NCBI RefSeq assembly: GCF_017813235.1
Contig: NZ_JAGISH010000001.1
Location: forward strand, 62,001-126,000
Direction of reading: 5' to 3'
Source of the DNA: Sagittula salina
GTDB taxonomy: Bacteria > Pseudomonadota > Alphaproteobacteria > Rhodobacterales > Rhodobacteraceae
DNA length: 64,000 bases
Under the pieces are notes generated by a model, which was not told the DNA's origin, searched no databases, and saw only the letters and a list, made by a program, of their open reading frames with translations. The position numbers and the translations under genes are program-made. Positions 26,485-36,168 of the stretch are shown in pieces (position 1 is the stretch's first letter; each line of letters opens with the position of its first letter).

Positions 26485-26496
26485 GCCAGGAAGACG
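26453..26496 (+). repeat. dispersed intergenic repeat, copy 4
   Basis: GGGGCTCCGCCCC (26453-26465) is a hairpin followed by GGACCCCGGAAGTATGTGAG and CCAGGAAGACG. The same order of parts is seen as in the other copies. It overlaps the 3' end of the PqiA-like gene and supplies its stop codon. Confidence 0.6.
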
Positions 26497-26683
26497 CGAA
26501 AGGCCCGCTCCTTTCGGCACTGGTTCGGGGATACCCCGGGGATGGTCCGGCAAGTGGGTGGGTCTCCCCCTGATGCACGTCCCATGCTGGCACAAGGCCG
26601 CTCGCGCAAGGCCCGCGTTTCCTTTCCCGCCGATCCCGTCTAAACCCGACCACCGAACGTCCCGATCAACCCGAGGAGCTTCC

Positions 26684-28051
26684 ATGGCCAAGGCCGCCCC
26701 CCGTTACGTCTGCCAGAAGTGCGGCGCTGCCGGTTCCAAATGGTCCGGGCGCTGCGATGCCTGCGGCGAATGGAATTCCATCGTCGAGGAAACGCCGCTG
26801 GCGCAGGGTCCGGCGGGCAAGAGCCTCGGGCAGAGCCGGGGCCGGAAGCTGGTGTTGTCGGACCTGTCCTCAAAAGAAGCACCGCCGCCGCGCACCGCCT
26901 GCAAGATCGATGAACTCGACCGCGTTCTTGGCGGCGGGCTGGTGCCCGCCTCCGCCGTGCTGGTGGGCGGCGACCCCGGCATCGGAAAATCCACCTTGCT
27001 TTTGCAGGCGGCGGCCGCCTTTGCCCGCGCGGGGCTGAAGGTCGTCTATATCTCGGGCGAGGAGGCATCGGCGCAGGTGCGGCTGCGCGCGCAGCGGCTG
27101 AACCTTGCGGACGCACCGGTGAAGCTCGCCACGGAAACCAATCTGCGCGACATCCTCACCACGCTCGACGAGGTCAAGCCCGACCTCGCCATCATCGATT
27201 CGATCCAGACCATGTGGGCCGACAACGTCGACAGCGCGCCCGGCTCCGTCTCTCAGGTGCGGGCCGCAGCGCATGAGCTGACCGCCTTTGCAAAGCGGCG
27301 CGGCGCTGCCGTGATCCTCGTCGGTCATGTCACGAAGGAGGGCAATCTCGCCGGCCCCCGCGTGGTGGAACACATGGTCGATACGGTGCTGTATTTCGAG
27401 GGCGAGCGCGGCCATCAGTTCCGCATCCTGCGCTCGGTGAAGAACCGTTTTGGTCCGGCCGACGAGATCGGCGTGTTCGAGATGACCGGCGGCGGGCTGG
27501 CCGAGGTCTCGAACCCTTCGGCGCTGTTTCTGGCTGAACGCGGTGCGCCCGCGCCCGGCGCGGTGGTGTTTTCCGGCATCGAGGGCACGCGCCCGGTGCT
27601 GACCGAATTTCAGGCGCTCGTGGCGCCCTCGCCGCATTCCCAGCCGCGCCGCTCCGTGGTCGGCTGGGACGGATCGCGGCTGGCGATGATCCTCGCGGTG
27701 CTCGAATCGCGCTGCGGCATCCCATTTGCCGGGCTCGACGTCTACCTCAACGTGGCGGGCGGGATGCGCGTGGGCGAACCGGCGGCCGATCTGGCTGTGG
27801 CGGCTGCGCTACTTTCCGCGCGTGAGGACGCTCCTCTACCCCCGGAGACTGTCGTTTTCGGAGAAATCAGCCTATCAGGGGCGCTAAGACCCGTCGGACA
27901 GACCGAAAACCGCTTGAAGGAAGCGGCCAAACTTGGTTTCTCCACGGCGATCCTGCCCTCGGGCGGCAAGGCGCGCGGCTCGAAGGCCATGAAGCTCACA
28001 CAGATGAGTGACCTTGCCTCCTTCGTGGGCGAGGTCTTCGGCGCCGGGTGA
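26684..28051 (+). CDS. radA: DNA repair protein RadA
   Basis: RadA is a RecA-like ATPase that helps branch migration in recombination. The 455-residue protein has the C4 zinc finger C10/C13/C24/C27, Walker A GGDPGIGKST near 95-104, the RadA-specific KNRFG motif near 253, and a C-terminal Lon-protease-like domain. The ATG at 26684 has GAGGAG upstream; the longer frame from 26558 is rejected. Downstream lies cvpA, 63 bases away. Confidence 0.96.
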   Translation: MAKAAPRYVCQKCGAAGSKWSGRCDACGEWNSIVEETPLAQGPAGKSLGQSRGRKLVLSDLSSKEAPPPRTACKIDELDRVLGGGLVPASAVLVGGDPGIGKSTLLLQAAAAFARAGLKVVYISGEEASAQVRLRAQRLNLADAPVKLATETNLRDILTTLDEVKPDLAIIDSIQTMWADNVDSAPGSVSQVRAAAHELTAFAKRRGAAVILVGHVTKEGNLAGPRVVEHMVDTVLYFEGERGHQFRILRSVKNRFGPADEIGVFEMTGGGLAEVSNPSALFLAERGAPAPGAVVFSGIEGTRPVLTEFQALVAPSPHSQPRRSVVGWDGSRLAMILAVLESRCGIPFAGLDVYLNVAGGMRVGEPAADLAVAAALLSAREDAPLPPETVVFGEISLSGALRPVGQTENRLKEAAKLGFSTAILPSGGKARGSKAMKLTQMSDLASFVGEVFGAG

Positions 28052-28114
28052 CCGCGCGACCCGCGGGTTAGGCAATGGCCTGAACAGGCAAACTTGAGGC
28101 GAAAGGCAGCGCTC

Positions 28115-28675
28115 ATGGAAGGTTTCACGATCGTCGACGGTGTGGTCGGACTGGTCATCGTCATGTCGGCCCTGCTGGCCTATTCCCGCGGCCTCGTGCG
28201 CGAGGTCATGGCGATTGTCGGCTGGATCGCGGCGGCGATCCTGGCCTTCATGTTTGCCGATCAGGTGCAGCCGCTGGTCAAGGAAGCGCCGGTCATCGGT
28301 GAATTCCTCGCCGACAGCTGCGAATTGTCGGTCATCGCCGCCTTTGCCGCGGTCTTTACCGTAGCGCTTCTTGTCGTGTCGCTTTTCACGCCGCTGTTTT
28401 CCTCGATGATCCATCGGTCCGCGCTGGGGGCCTTCGATCAGGCGCTTGGGTTCTTCTTTGGCGTGGCGCGCGGCATCCTGCTCGTGGCGATCGGGTTCTT
28501 CGTCTACCAGACGGTAATCACCGCGCAGGACATCCCCATGATCAACGACTCGCGCTCCGCCGCCGTGTTCAGCCAGTTCACCGGCAAGATCGAGGACCAG
28601 AACCCCGAGCAGGCGCTTGGCTGGATCACCGCGCAGTACGAGCAGCTTGTCGGCGTCTGCGACGCACCGACCTGA
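28115..28675 (+). CDS. cvpA: CvpA family membrane protein
   Basis: The 186-residue protein has four hydrophobic segments and the N-terminal motif TIVDGVVGLVIVMSALLAYS, typical of CvpA. It is an inner-membrane protein linked to colicin V export and envelope stress, and often precedes purF as it does here. The ATG at 28115 is preferred to a TTG at 28094. A terminator separates it from purF, so the two are not obligately co-transcribed. Confidence 0.9.
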   Translation: MEGFTIVDGVVGLVIVMSALLAYSRGLVREVMAIVGWIAAAILAFMFADQVQPLVKEAPVIGEFLADSCELSVIAAFAAVFTVALLVVSLFTPLFSSMIHRSALGAFDQALGFFFGVARGILLVAIGFFVYQTVITAQDIPMINDSRSAAVFSQFTGKIEDQNPEQALGWITAQYEQLVGVCDAPT

Positions 28676-28698
28676 GGCGTTGTGGCAGCGACACGAGG

Positions 28699-28723
28699 AA
28701 GGGGCCAGCGCGGCCCCTTTTTT
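28699..28723 (+). terminator. rho-independent terminator after cvpA
   Basis: AAGGGGCC (28699-28706) pairs with GGCCCCTT (28712-28719) across five bases, and the T-run extends to 28723. It sits 24 bases after the cvpA stop. Confidence 0.9.
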
Positions 28724-28964
28724 CATGGCTCCTGTCGGGGCATCGCTACCGCCTGGCGTCCCGCTCCCCGCAAGCAGCAGCAAAGCCCCCACCGCCCGCA
28801 GGTCCGGGCCGGCGTTTTTCCCGGCAGCGCAACCGCTTCGCGCCGCTCACCGCCCATATGCGCGGCATATCCGCTTCTCACGCATAGTTTTGTGATCCTT
28901 CCGTGACACACCGCGCTTAACAGCTTATGTGGGCTTCAAACTGCCCCGGAATCGGAGACCCCCC

Positions 28965-30443
28965 TTGTCCGAACCCCGCTTTTTTGCTGCCACCCCCCAT
29001 GACGCCGCCGGTGACACCCTGCACGAAGAATGTGGCGTCTTCGGTGTGGTCGGCGTGACCGACGCCGCCAACTTCGTCGCCCTCGGCCTGCACGCACTGC
29101 AGCACCGTGGCCAGGAGGCGGGCGGTATCGTCTCCTACCACCCGGAGGAAGGCTTCAACTCCGCGCGCCGCTTCGGCTATGTACGCGACAATTTCACCAA
29201 GCAATCGTTGATGGAAACGCTACCCGGCGCTCTCTCCATCGGCCACGTGCGTTATTCCACTGCCGGATCGAAGGGCGCTGCCATCCGCGACGTGCAGCCC
29301 TTCTTTGGCGAGTTTTCCATGGGCGGCGCGGCGATCGCCCACAATGGCAACATCACCAACGCCAATGCGCTCCGACGCGAGCTGATCGAGCGCGGTTCGA
29401 TATTTCAATCCTCCTCCGATTCGGAATGCATCATCCATCTGATGGCCCGGTCGCTGCAGCGCGACATCCCTTCCCGGATGGAGGACGCCCTGCGGCGGGT
29501 CGAGGGCGCGTTCTCCGTTGTCGCCATGACCCGGACAAAACTGATCGGCGTCCGCGACCCGCTGGGCGTGCGCCCGCTGGTTCTGGGCAAGATCGGCGAA
29601 GACGGCTGGGTGCTGTCCTCTGAGACCTGCGCGCTCGACATCATCGGGGCCGAATTCATCCGTGAAATCGAACCCGGCGAAATGGTCGTCATTACCGCAA
29701 CGGACGGCGTGGAATCCTCCCACCCCTTCCGCAAGGCGCCGTCGAAATTCTGCATCTTTGAACACGTCTATTTCTCGCGCCCCGATTCGATCATCGGTGG
29801 GCGGTCGGTCTACGAAACCCGCCGCCAGATCGGCGTGGAACTGGCGCGTGAGGCGCCGGTTGAGGCCGATCTCGTCTGTGCCGTGCCCGACAGCGGCACG
29901 CCCGCCGCCATTGGCTTTGCCCACGAAAGCGGCATCCCCTTCGGCATGGGCATCATCCGCAACCAGTACATGGGCCGGACCTTCATCGAACCGACCGAAC
30001 AGATCCGCAACATGGGCGTGCGCCTGAAGCTGAACGTCAACCGCGCGCTGATCCGGGGCAAGAAGGTCATCCTTGTGGACGACTCGGTTGTCCGGGGAAC
30101 GACGAGCCGCAAGATCAAGGAGATGATCCTCGACGCAGGCGCGGCGGAAGTGCACTTCCGCATCGCCTCCCCGCCGACGGCCTGGCCTTGTTTCTACGGG
30201 GTCGATACGCCGCAGCGCGACAAGCTGCTCGCCGCCACCATGTCGGAGGACGAGATGCGCCACCACCTCGGCGTCGACTCACTGAAGTTCATCTCTCTCG
30301 ACGGACTTTATCGTGCCGTGGGCGAAGCGGAGGGGCGCAAGTCCTCCTGCCCGCAATACTGCGACGCGTGCTTCTCCGGCGAATATCCGGTGGTTCCGGC
30401 GGACAAGATCGAGGAAGGCTTCCAGATGAAGGCCGCCGAGTAG
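28965..30443 (+). CDS. purF: amidophosphoribosyltransferase
   Basis: PurF makes phosphoribosylamine from PRPP and glutamine, the first step of purine synthesis. The catalytic cysteine is in HEECGVFG (C23 from the TTG start), preceded by a short propeptide. The PRPP loop VILVDDSVVRGTT is near 367-379. The start is probably TTG at 28965 because CGGAGA lies just upstream; a GTG at 28929 is in frame. Cysteines near the end (CPQYCDACFSG) may be iron-sulfur ligands, as in the Bacillus-type enzyme. Confidence 0.94.
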   Translation: MSEPRFFAATPHDAAGDTLHEECGVFGVVGVTDAANFVALGLHALQHRGQEAGGIVSYHPEEGFNSARRFGYVRDNFTKQSLMETLPGALSIGHVRYSTAGSKGAAIRDVQPFFGEFSMGGAAIAHNGNITNANALRRELIERGSIFQSSSDSECIIHLMARSLQRDIPSRMEDALRRVEGAFSVVAMTRTKLIGVRDPLGVRPLVLGKIGEDGWVLSSETCALDIIGAEFIREIEPGEMVVITATDGVESSHPFRKAPSKFCIFEHVYFSRPDSIIGGRSVYETRRQIGVELAREAPVEADLVCAVPDSGTPAAIGFAHESGIPFGMGIIRNQYMGRTFIEPTEQIRNMGVRLKLNVNRALIRGKKVILVDDSVVRGTTSRKIKEMILDAGAAEVHFRIASPPTAWPCFYGVDTPQRDKLLAATMSEDEMRHHLGVDSLKFISLDGLYRAVGEAEGRKSSCPQYCDACFSGEYPVVPADKIEEGFQMKAAE

Positions 30444-30456
30444 CGGGGCGCGCGGG

Positions 30457-30735
30457 ATGGCGAAACTCTGGACAGATGCGGAATATGCCATCACCAACCA
30501 CCTCTACGAAGAGGCCCTGACCCGCCGCGCCCAGGGTCTTCCCGTTTCCCGGGCCGACCTCGTCGGAGCTTGCAAGCGCAAGACCGGGCGCAGCGAGGAT
30601 GCATCCTGCCTCATGCATTTCGGCAACATGTCGGCGGCGCGCGCGGCCCTCGGTCTGCAGACCCTGCCCGAGCTCCCGCCGCTGGCCAATTACCCGAAGA
30701 AACTCATGCGCTTCCTGGAAAGTCTGCACCCATGA
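30457..30735 (+). CDS. hypothetical protein, 92 aa
   Basis: This small soluble protein (MAKLWTDAEYAITNHLYEEA...) begins 13 bases after the purF stop and overlaps the next gene by four bases (ATGA). It is basic and helical; no family is recognised with confidence. Context shows it is co-translated with the DUF2199 gene. Confidence 0.7.
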   Translation: MAKLWTDAEYAITNHLYEEALTRRAQGLPVSRADLVGACKRKTGRSEDASCLMHFGNMSAARAALGLQTLPELPPLANYPKKLMRFLESLHP

Positions 30736-31277
30736 ACCTGCTCGACCTCGACGCCCGCTGGAAGCGTTTCAACGACCCCGACCGCGCCTGCCCCTGTTGC
30801 GGAAAGCACTTTTCGGGTGTCTTCGACATCGGTTTCGAGGAACCGCAGGACTGGCCGCACGGCCCCCGCACCTCCGAAGACATGGCCATGGGCGACGACC
30901 GTTTGACCCCGGACCTCTGCCGTCTCATGGGGCGCTACTTCCTGCGTGCCACTTTGCCACTGCCCCTGCGCGGCGCAGATGAAACCTTCCACTTCGGCCT
31001 CTGGGTCGAGGTCGACCGCGCCACGCTGCACGCTTACATCGACACGATGGAGGAGGGCGCGCCTTTCTCGGGCTACGGCCTGACGGCCAATGATCTGCCG
31101 GGCTTCGACGGCGACGCCATGCCCGTCCGGCTGACCAGTACAGGCCCCGAACGCCCCACCGCCTCCGCGATTCAAGGTCCGCTGGAACAGGCGCAGACCG
31201 AAGGCCTCTCCTTTGACGATCTGCTCGACATCTACGCGGCCTCCGGGCAGGACATCCGCCCTCACCTTACCACCTGA
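30732..31277 (+). CDS. DUF2199 family protein
   Basis: The 181-residue protein has a CPCC motif near residue 20 (ACPCCGKHFSG), then the family's DWPHGPRTSEDMAMGDDRLT and HFGLWVEV blocks. The cysteines may bind a metal. Function is unknown. The start overlaps the upstream stop, so the two small genes form a pair, probably behind purF. Confidence 0.8.
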   Translation: MNLLDLDARWKRFNDPDRACPCCGKHFSGVFDIGFEEPQDWPHGPRTSEDMAMGDDRLTPDLCRLMGRYFLRATLPLPLRGADETFHFGLWVEVDRATLHAYIDTMEEGAPFSGYGLTANDLPGFDGDAMPVRLTSTGPERPTASAIQGPLEQAQTEGLSFDDLLDIYAASGQDIRPHLTT

Positions 31278-31566
31278 ACTGCCCCCCGAAGCACCACCCT
31301 GCTCAGGCAAGCCACATTTTCCCACGGCACCTCATCCCTGTCAGGGTGGATGCCGGTCCGCTCAGGGAGGGATGCGAACCAGTTCGCGGGTCGGCGGGCG
31401 GGCGCCTTTGCGCGGCACGGGCAAACCGTGGTGCACGGCGACCCGGCGGTTTGGTGCCTGTCCTTCTCAGGGTCCCGGCGGATACTCGCAAAGGCGCGGA
31501 CGCCGCGCTTCCCCACCCCGCGACACCGCTGTAAGGCCCCTCTTCGAACAGAGACGAGGACCAGAA

Positions 31567-31827
31567 ATGGCTCAGGACCAGACCCCCGCGAGCGTGGCCA
31601 AGGCCGCCACCCAGACCTCCGCAGCCCCCCTGAACGGGCTCATCCTGCTGGGAACCTTTGGCGCCGACAAGCGCCCCAACGCGCTGGTGCGCACCTCCAG
31701 GGGCGAGGTCGTACAGCTCAAGATCGGTGACCGCATCGGCGCCAGCCCGATCATCGCCATCGAAACCGGCCGTCTCGCCTATGCAAGGAACGGCCGCACC
31801 ACTTGGCTCACCCAGCCGGCAAACTGA
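31567..31827 (+). CDS. small stand-alone PilP/GspC-like domain protein
   Basis: The 86-residue protein contains LNGLILLGTFGADKRPNALV and VVQLKIGDRIG, the pattern of the small beta domain found in PilP and the periplasmic part of GspC. There is no signal peptide or membrane anchor and no pilus or secretion gene nearby, so it may be a detached domain. The ATG at 31567 is preferred to a longer frame from 31213. The 289 bases upstream hold nothing I recognise. Confidence 0.55.
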   Translation: MAQDQTPASVAKAATQTSAAPLNGLILLGTFGADKRPNALVRTSRGEVVQLKIGDRIGASPIIAIETGRLAYARNGRTTWLTQPAN

Positions 31828-31995
31828 CGAGCGCCCCATAAGGCCGACAGCGAGCGTCCCGCGCCGCGAGGGCAGGTCGGCGCGGCACGGCTGCGGTCCT
31901 CCCGAAGCCCAACCCGACGTTATGGCCGAACTCCGGCGTAGGCTCTGGCCGAAGCCCGCTTGACGCTCCGCCGGGAAAGGGTCAAACCCGCGCGC

Positions 31996-32664
31996 ATGAC
32001 AGACGCCCGGATCCAGACCATGACCCAACCGAAGATCGCCCTCGTCACCGGCGCCTCCCGCGGCCTCGGCTATGCGCTGGCCCTCGCGCTGGCCCCCGAG
32101 TACCACATTCTCGCCGTTGCCCGCACGGTCGGCGGGTTGGAGGAGCTCGACGACGCCATCAAGGCGAAGGGCGGCGAAGCCACGCTCGCGCCCATGGACA
32201 TCACCAACCGGGATGCCATGGCGCACCTCTGCCGCTCGGTTTACGACCGCTGGGGCGGCGTCGCGCTCTGGGCTCATACGGCGATCCACACCGGGCCGCT
32301 GACACCGACGTGGCAACTTGATCCGAAGGACTGGGACCGATCCGTGGCGACCAACGTGTCCGCCACCGGCCACATGATCCCCTTCGTGGCGCCGCTTCTG
32401 GGCGAAACCGGCAGCGCGCTCTTTTTTGACGACCTCAAGGGTGGCGAGAAATTCCACGGCCACTACGGTGCGACCAAGGTGGCGCAGATCGCGCTGGCGC
32501 GCTCGTGGCAGCGCGAGACCCACAAGACCGGGCCGCGGGTCCATATCCTCGAACCGCAGCCGATGGGCACCGCCCACCGCGCCCGGTTCTTCCCCGGCGA
32601 GCCCCGCGAACCTCTGGCCACCCCGCAGGCGGAGGCCGCGCGGCTGCTGGCCAGCATCGCCTGA
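31996..32664 (+). CDS. short-chain dehydrogenase/reductase with atypical active site
   Basis: The 222-residue protein has the NAD(P)-binding motif TGASRGLG near 18-25 (counting from 31996) and YGATK, the catalytic YxxxK. The catalytic serine usually found about 13 residues before the tyrosine is not present; the matching strand reads ALFFDDL. Activity may be changed or lost. The start could also be ATG at 32020. The substrate is unknown. It stands alone. Confidence 0.75.
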   Translation: MTDARIQTMTQPKIALVTGASRGLGYALALALAPEYHILAVARTVGGLEELDDAIKAKGGEATLAPMDITNRDAMAHLCRSVYDRWGGVALWAHTAIHTGPLTPTWQLDPKDWDRSVATNVSATGHMIPFVAPLLGETGSALFFDDLKGGEKFHGHYGATKVAQIALARSWQRETHKTGPRVHILEPQPMGTAHRARFFPGEPREPLATPQAEAARLLASIA

Positions 32665-33411
32665 CCCACGACCCGGACCCGAGATAGACAGGGCGCGCCA
32701 TCCTGCGCGCCCTTTTGCGTTCCCCCAGCCTTCATCTATCGGGGACAGCGGTTCCGGGTTAACGACGCGGGTGCGCACCCCGTTGCACGTGATCCTCGCC
32801 AAAAGCGTTGTCCGCCAGCCATGCCGCCAGCCATGCCGCCACCGGGGCGATCACCGGGGCGATCACCGGGGCGACATTCCGCTTCACCACCTTTGACCGC
32901 AACGCCCACGTCACATCATCGGGCGAACCGGCCCATCCTGGCTGTCCCCGTGGGTGACCCCGCCTAGACCGTCCCCTCGCCCGGATCGTCCGGCACATGA
33001 GCCGCCTGACAGAGGCCGCCCTGCGCCGCCACTTCGCCATTCACGCCAGGTCCGAACCGCTATCGTTTACCCGTATGGCCACCACCGCCCCTCCTCTTGC
33101 GCGTCGGTCACCCCGGCGAAGGCCACCCCATGACACCTTTGCCTCCGAATTGTTCGACGGAGCATTCTCCGCTCACGTTTCCGCGCGCACCCACCGTGAA
33201 CCGGCCCGGACCCGTCCGGCGGCGTGCCTGCCCCGAGTCGCGGCTGCAACACCACCCGCGCAAGCGCCACCGCGGGCCGCCCGGAAGTCTTGCCCCCTTT
33301 CACCCCATCCCGTAGAGACATCGGGACAAGGCGAAAACCTGAAGCCCGCCAGGGCCGAAACCGTTTGAGACGGCGGGCGTCGACGGCGGCAGGACAGGAA
33401 CGGGCGGGCAC
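32665..33411. other. 747-base region without a supported gene
   Basis: The frames here are short and look like out-of-frame reads. Two 12-bp tandem arrays lie side by side at 32812-32875. On the minus strand they read as four-residue repeats (APVIAPVIAPV then AAWLAAWLADN) in a possible small hydrophobic protein that could start with a GTG near 32912-32918; support is weak. The surE promoter must lie in the 3' part. Confidence 0.45.
32812..32875. repeat. two adjacent 12-bp tandem arrays
   Basis: CCGCCAGCCATG occurs at 32812-32823 and 32824-32835 with a half copy after. ACCGGGGCGATC then occurs at 32841-32852 and 32853-32864 with a third, nearly full copy to 32875. Confidence 0.9.
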
Positions 33412-34218
33412 ATGCGCATTCTCATTACCAACGACGACGGCATCAACGCCCCCGGCCTCAAGGTCCTGGAAGCGATCGCCGGCGATCTCGCCGGTCCGGA
33501 TGGCGAAGTCTGGACCGTGGCCCCCGCCTTTGAACAGTCGGGCGTGGCGCATTGCATTTCCTATGCGCATCCCACCATGATCTCCGAACTTGGAACCCGC
33601 CGTTACGCCGCCGAAGGCAGCCCCGCCGATTGCGTTCTGGCGGGCGTGCATGACGTGTTGCTGGGACACCCAATCGACCTCGTGCTGTCGGGGGTGAACC
33701 GGGGCAACAACTCCGCCGAGAACGCGCTGTATTCAGGGACGCTGGGCGGTGCACTCGAGGGCGCGCTGCAGGGGCTGCGTGCCATCGCACTGTCGCAGTA
33801 CCTCGGGCCGCGCAACAACCACATCGACGACCCCTTCGAGGCCGCCGCGCGCTTTGGTGCGGAAACGGTGCGCCGCGTACTGGACTTCGACGCGGCGTCC
33901 TCCGGCAACGAACCCGGCTACCGCCTGTTCTACAACGTCAATTTTCCACCCGTCCCGGCGGCCGAGGTCAAGGGCCTGAAGGCTTGCCCGCAAGGCATCC
34001 GCGAGAACACGCGGTTTTCGGTCGAAGCGCAGCTGTCGCCGTCGAAGCGGCGGTTCCTCTGGGCCAAGGGCGGCGACCAGCGCGCCCCGGTGGCCGCCGG
34101 TACCGACGCGGCCCTGAACCTGGCCGGCTGGATCTCCGTCACGCCCATGCGCGCCGACCTCACCTGCCACGCGAGTGTTTCCGCGCTGCAGGCGAGCCTC
34201 GGGACGACTGACGCATGA
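33412..34218 (+). CDS. surE: 5'/3'-nucleotidase SurE
   Basis: SurE is a metal-dependent nucleotidase (nucleoside monophosphates, short polyphosphate) tied to survival in stationary phase. The 268-residue protein has the N-terminal metal site ILITNDDG at 3-10, the NRGNN motif near 104 and the SGT turn. The start has CGGGCGGGC upstream. It overlaps pcm by four bases (ATGA). Confidence 0.94.
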   Translation: MRILITNDDGINAPGLKVLEAIAGDLAGPDGEVWTVAPAFEQSGVAHCISYAHPTMISELGTRRYAAEGSPADCVLAGVHDVLLGHPIDLVLSGVNRGNNSAENALYSGTLGGALEGALQGLRAIALSQYLGPRNNHIDDPFEAAARFGAETVRRVLDFDAASSGNEPGYRLFYNVNFPPVPAAEVKGLKACPQGIRENTRFSVEAQLSPSKRRFLWAKGGDQRAPVAAGTDAALNLAGWISVTPMRADLTCHASVSALQASLGTTDA

Positions 34219-34856
34219 CCTTTGACGCCGACTCCAAGATGCAATTCGTCTTTGCGCTGCGCTCCAAGGGTGTGACCGACACGGCCGTGCTTTCGGCCAT
34301 GGAAAAGATCGACCGCGGGCTTTTCATCAAGGGTTATTTCGCAGAGCGTGCCTACGAGGACATGCCCCTGCCCATCGCCTGCGGACAAACGATTTCCCAG
34401 CCCTCCGTGGTGGGGTTGATGACGCAGGCCCTGCAGGTCGGGCCACGCGACAAGGTGCTGGAGGTGGGGACAGGCTCGGGCTATCAGGCCGCGATCCTCA
34501 GCCAGCTGGCCCGCCGTGTCTATACGGTGGACCGCCACAGGCGGCTGGTGACGCAGGCGCGGCGGGTGTTCGACACGCTCGAACTTGCCAATATCACGGC
34601 GTTTACCGCCGATGGCTCCTTCGGATTGCCGGATCAGGCGCCGTTCGATCGCATTCTGGTGACCGCCGCCGCCGAAGACCCCCCCGGCCCGCTCTTGGCC
34701 CAGCTGAAGATTGGCGGTATCATGGTCGTGCCGGTGGGTCAGTCCGATGCCGTGCAGCACCTTATCCGGGTGATCCGCACGGAAACGGGCTTTGACTACG
34801 AAGAAATGCGCCCGGTGCGTTTCGTGCCGCTGGTGGAAGGGCTGGGGAAGGACTGA
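34215..34856 (+). CDS. pcm: protein-L-isoaspartate O-methyltransferase
   Basis: This enzyme repairs damaged (isoaspartyl) proteins by SAM-dependent methylation. The 213-residue protein has the PCMT start motif ([17 protein letters not shown]) and the SAM motif [15 protein letters not shown] near 81-95. It is coupled to surE by an ATGA overlap and followed by the LysM/M23 lipoprotein gene, the widely conserved surE-pcm-nlpD order. Confidence 0.94.
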   Translation: MTFDADSKMQFVFALRSKGVTDTAVLSAMEKIDRGLFIKGYFAERAYEDMPLPIACGQTISQPSVVGLMTQALQVGPRDKVLEVGTGSGYQAAILSQLARRVYTVDRHRRLVTQARRVFDTLELANITAFTADGSFGLPDQAPFDRILVTAAAEDPPGPLLAQLKIGGIMVVPVGQSDAVQHLIRVIRTETGFDYEEMRPVRFVPLVEGLGKD

Positions 34857-34932
34857 GACCCGTCTCGGCCCCGGTATTTGGATCAGGCGTGACGCCCCGG
34901 TGACAAGGGGCGCATGGAACGAGGACATCGAG

Positions 34933-36168
34933 ATGACGCCACAAAGCTCCGCCCCCGCCGCGCGCCGGTTGACCCCGACGCTGCACCGAAGCCTTTCCGC
35001 CCTGGCGCTGATGGCCGCGCTTGGCGCCTGCACCGGCATGGATGTCGACATGCGCGGCCGCATGGGCGGGCCGGTCGACACCTCCGCTGCGGCGGCGCAG
35101 GCCACCGGCACGCGGCCGGCGCCCGACGATCGCGGGCTGATCTCCTATCCGTCCTACCAGGTCGCCGTCGCGCGCCGGGGCGATACGGTCGCCACCGTCG
35201 CCACGCGCGTGGGTCTCCCTGCGCAGGAACTGGCCCGCTACAACGGGCTTCAGGTCACCGATCCGCTGAACCGGGGCGAGATCGTCGCCCTGCCGCGCCG
35301 CGTGTCCGAACCCTCTCCCGCCACGGGAGCCACTACCACCGGCCCGCTGACGCCCGCAACCACCGTCGATGTGGCGACGTTGGCAGGCAACGCCATCGAC
35401 CGCTCCCCTGCCACCAGCCGCACGACGACGACCGCAGCCGCTCAGGGTGTGGAGCCGATCCGCCACCAGGTCACCCGCGGGGAAACCGCGTTTTCCGTGG
35501 CCCGTCTTTATAACGTCAGCCCGCGCAGCCTGGCCGAATGGAACGGGCTGGACCGCGATTTCACGATCCGCGAAGGCCAGTTCCTGCTGATCCCGCCGAC
35601 CGTGGGCACCGCCAGCGCACAGGCCGACAGCGTGACACAACCCGGCGCGGTCTCACCGCTGCCCACGCCGCCCTCTGCCGCGACGCCCCTTCCCGCGGTG
35701 GACGAAAAGCCGCTGACCCCTGCCCCCATCACGGATACCGCGACCCCGACGCCCGCGCCGAAACCAGCCCCGGTGGCCGACATCGGCCAGAAGCAGACAA
35801 AGCCCGCCGCCACGACGTCGGTCGGAATGATGATGCCGGTCGACGGCAAGATCATCCGCGACTACGCGCCGGGGAAAAACAACTCCGTGGTCATTGGCGC
35901 CAGCCCCGGCACGCCGGTGAAGGCCGCGGCGAGCGGCACGGTGATCCATGCCGGTACATCGGCCAGCGGTCTGACCTTCGTGCTGCTGAAACACCCGGAC
36001 AACATGAATACCGCCTACGCAAATATCTCCGATATCGCGGTGAAAAAGGGCGATGCGGTTTCAAAGGGGCAGACAATCGCGCGGATTGCCGCCGGGGAGT
36101 CGGGGTCACTTGAATTCCGGGTCCTGCGCGGCAGCGAGAGTGTCGACCCGATGAACTACGTGAAATAA
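34933..36168 (+). CDS. NlpD-like LysM/M23 lipoprotein with degenerate peptidase site
   Basis: The 411-residue protein begins with a lipoprotein signal whose lipobox is LGAC near 33-36. Two LysM modules (about 73-118 and 175-220) should bind peptidoglycan, followed by a Pro/Thr-rich linker and a C-terminal LytM/M23 domain from about 300. The zinc ligands of active M23 enzymes are missing: the first His position reads NNS in GKNNSVVIG, the HLS position reads NIS and the final HxH reads SLEF. It is therefore probably an activator of cell-wall amidases, as shown for E. coli NlpD, and not an enzyme. The start at 34933 follows GAGGACATCGAG. Confidence 0.85.
   Translation: MTPQSSAPAARRLTPTLHRSLSALALMAALGACTGMDVDMRGRMGGPVDTSAAAAQATGTRPAPDDRGLISYPSYQVAVARRGDTVATVATRVGLPAQELARYNGLQVTDPLNRGEIVALPRRVSEPSPATGATTTGPLTPATTVDVATLAGNAIDRSPATSRTTTTAAAQGVEPIRHQVTRGETAFSVARLYNVSPRSLAEWNGLDRDFTIREGQFLLIPPTVGTASAQADSVTQPGAVSPLPTPPSAATPLPAVDEKPLTPAPITDTATPTPAPKPAPVADIGQKQTKPAATTSVGMMMPVDGKIIRDYAPGKNNSVVIGASPGTPVKAAASGTVIHAGTSASGLTFVLLKHPDNMNTAYANISDIAVKKGDAVSKGQTIARIAAGESGSLEFRVLRGSESVDPMNYVK

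Noticed and set aside
33067-33669. Minus-strand frame overlapping the 5' half of surE
   Set aside because: It overlaps a clear surE gene, has mixed composition and no domain.
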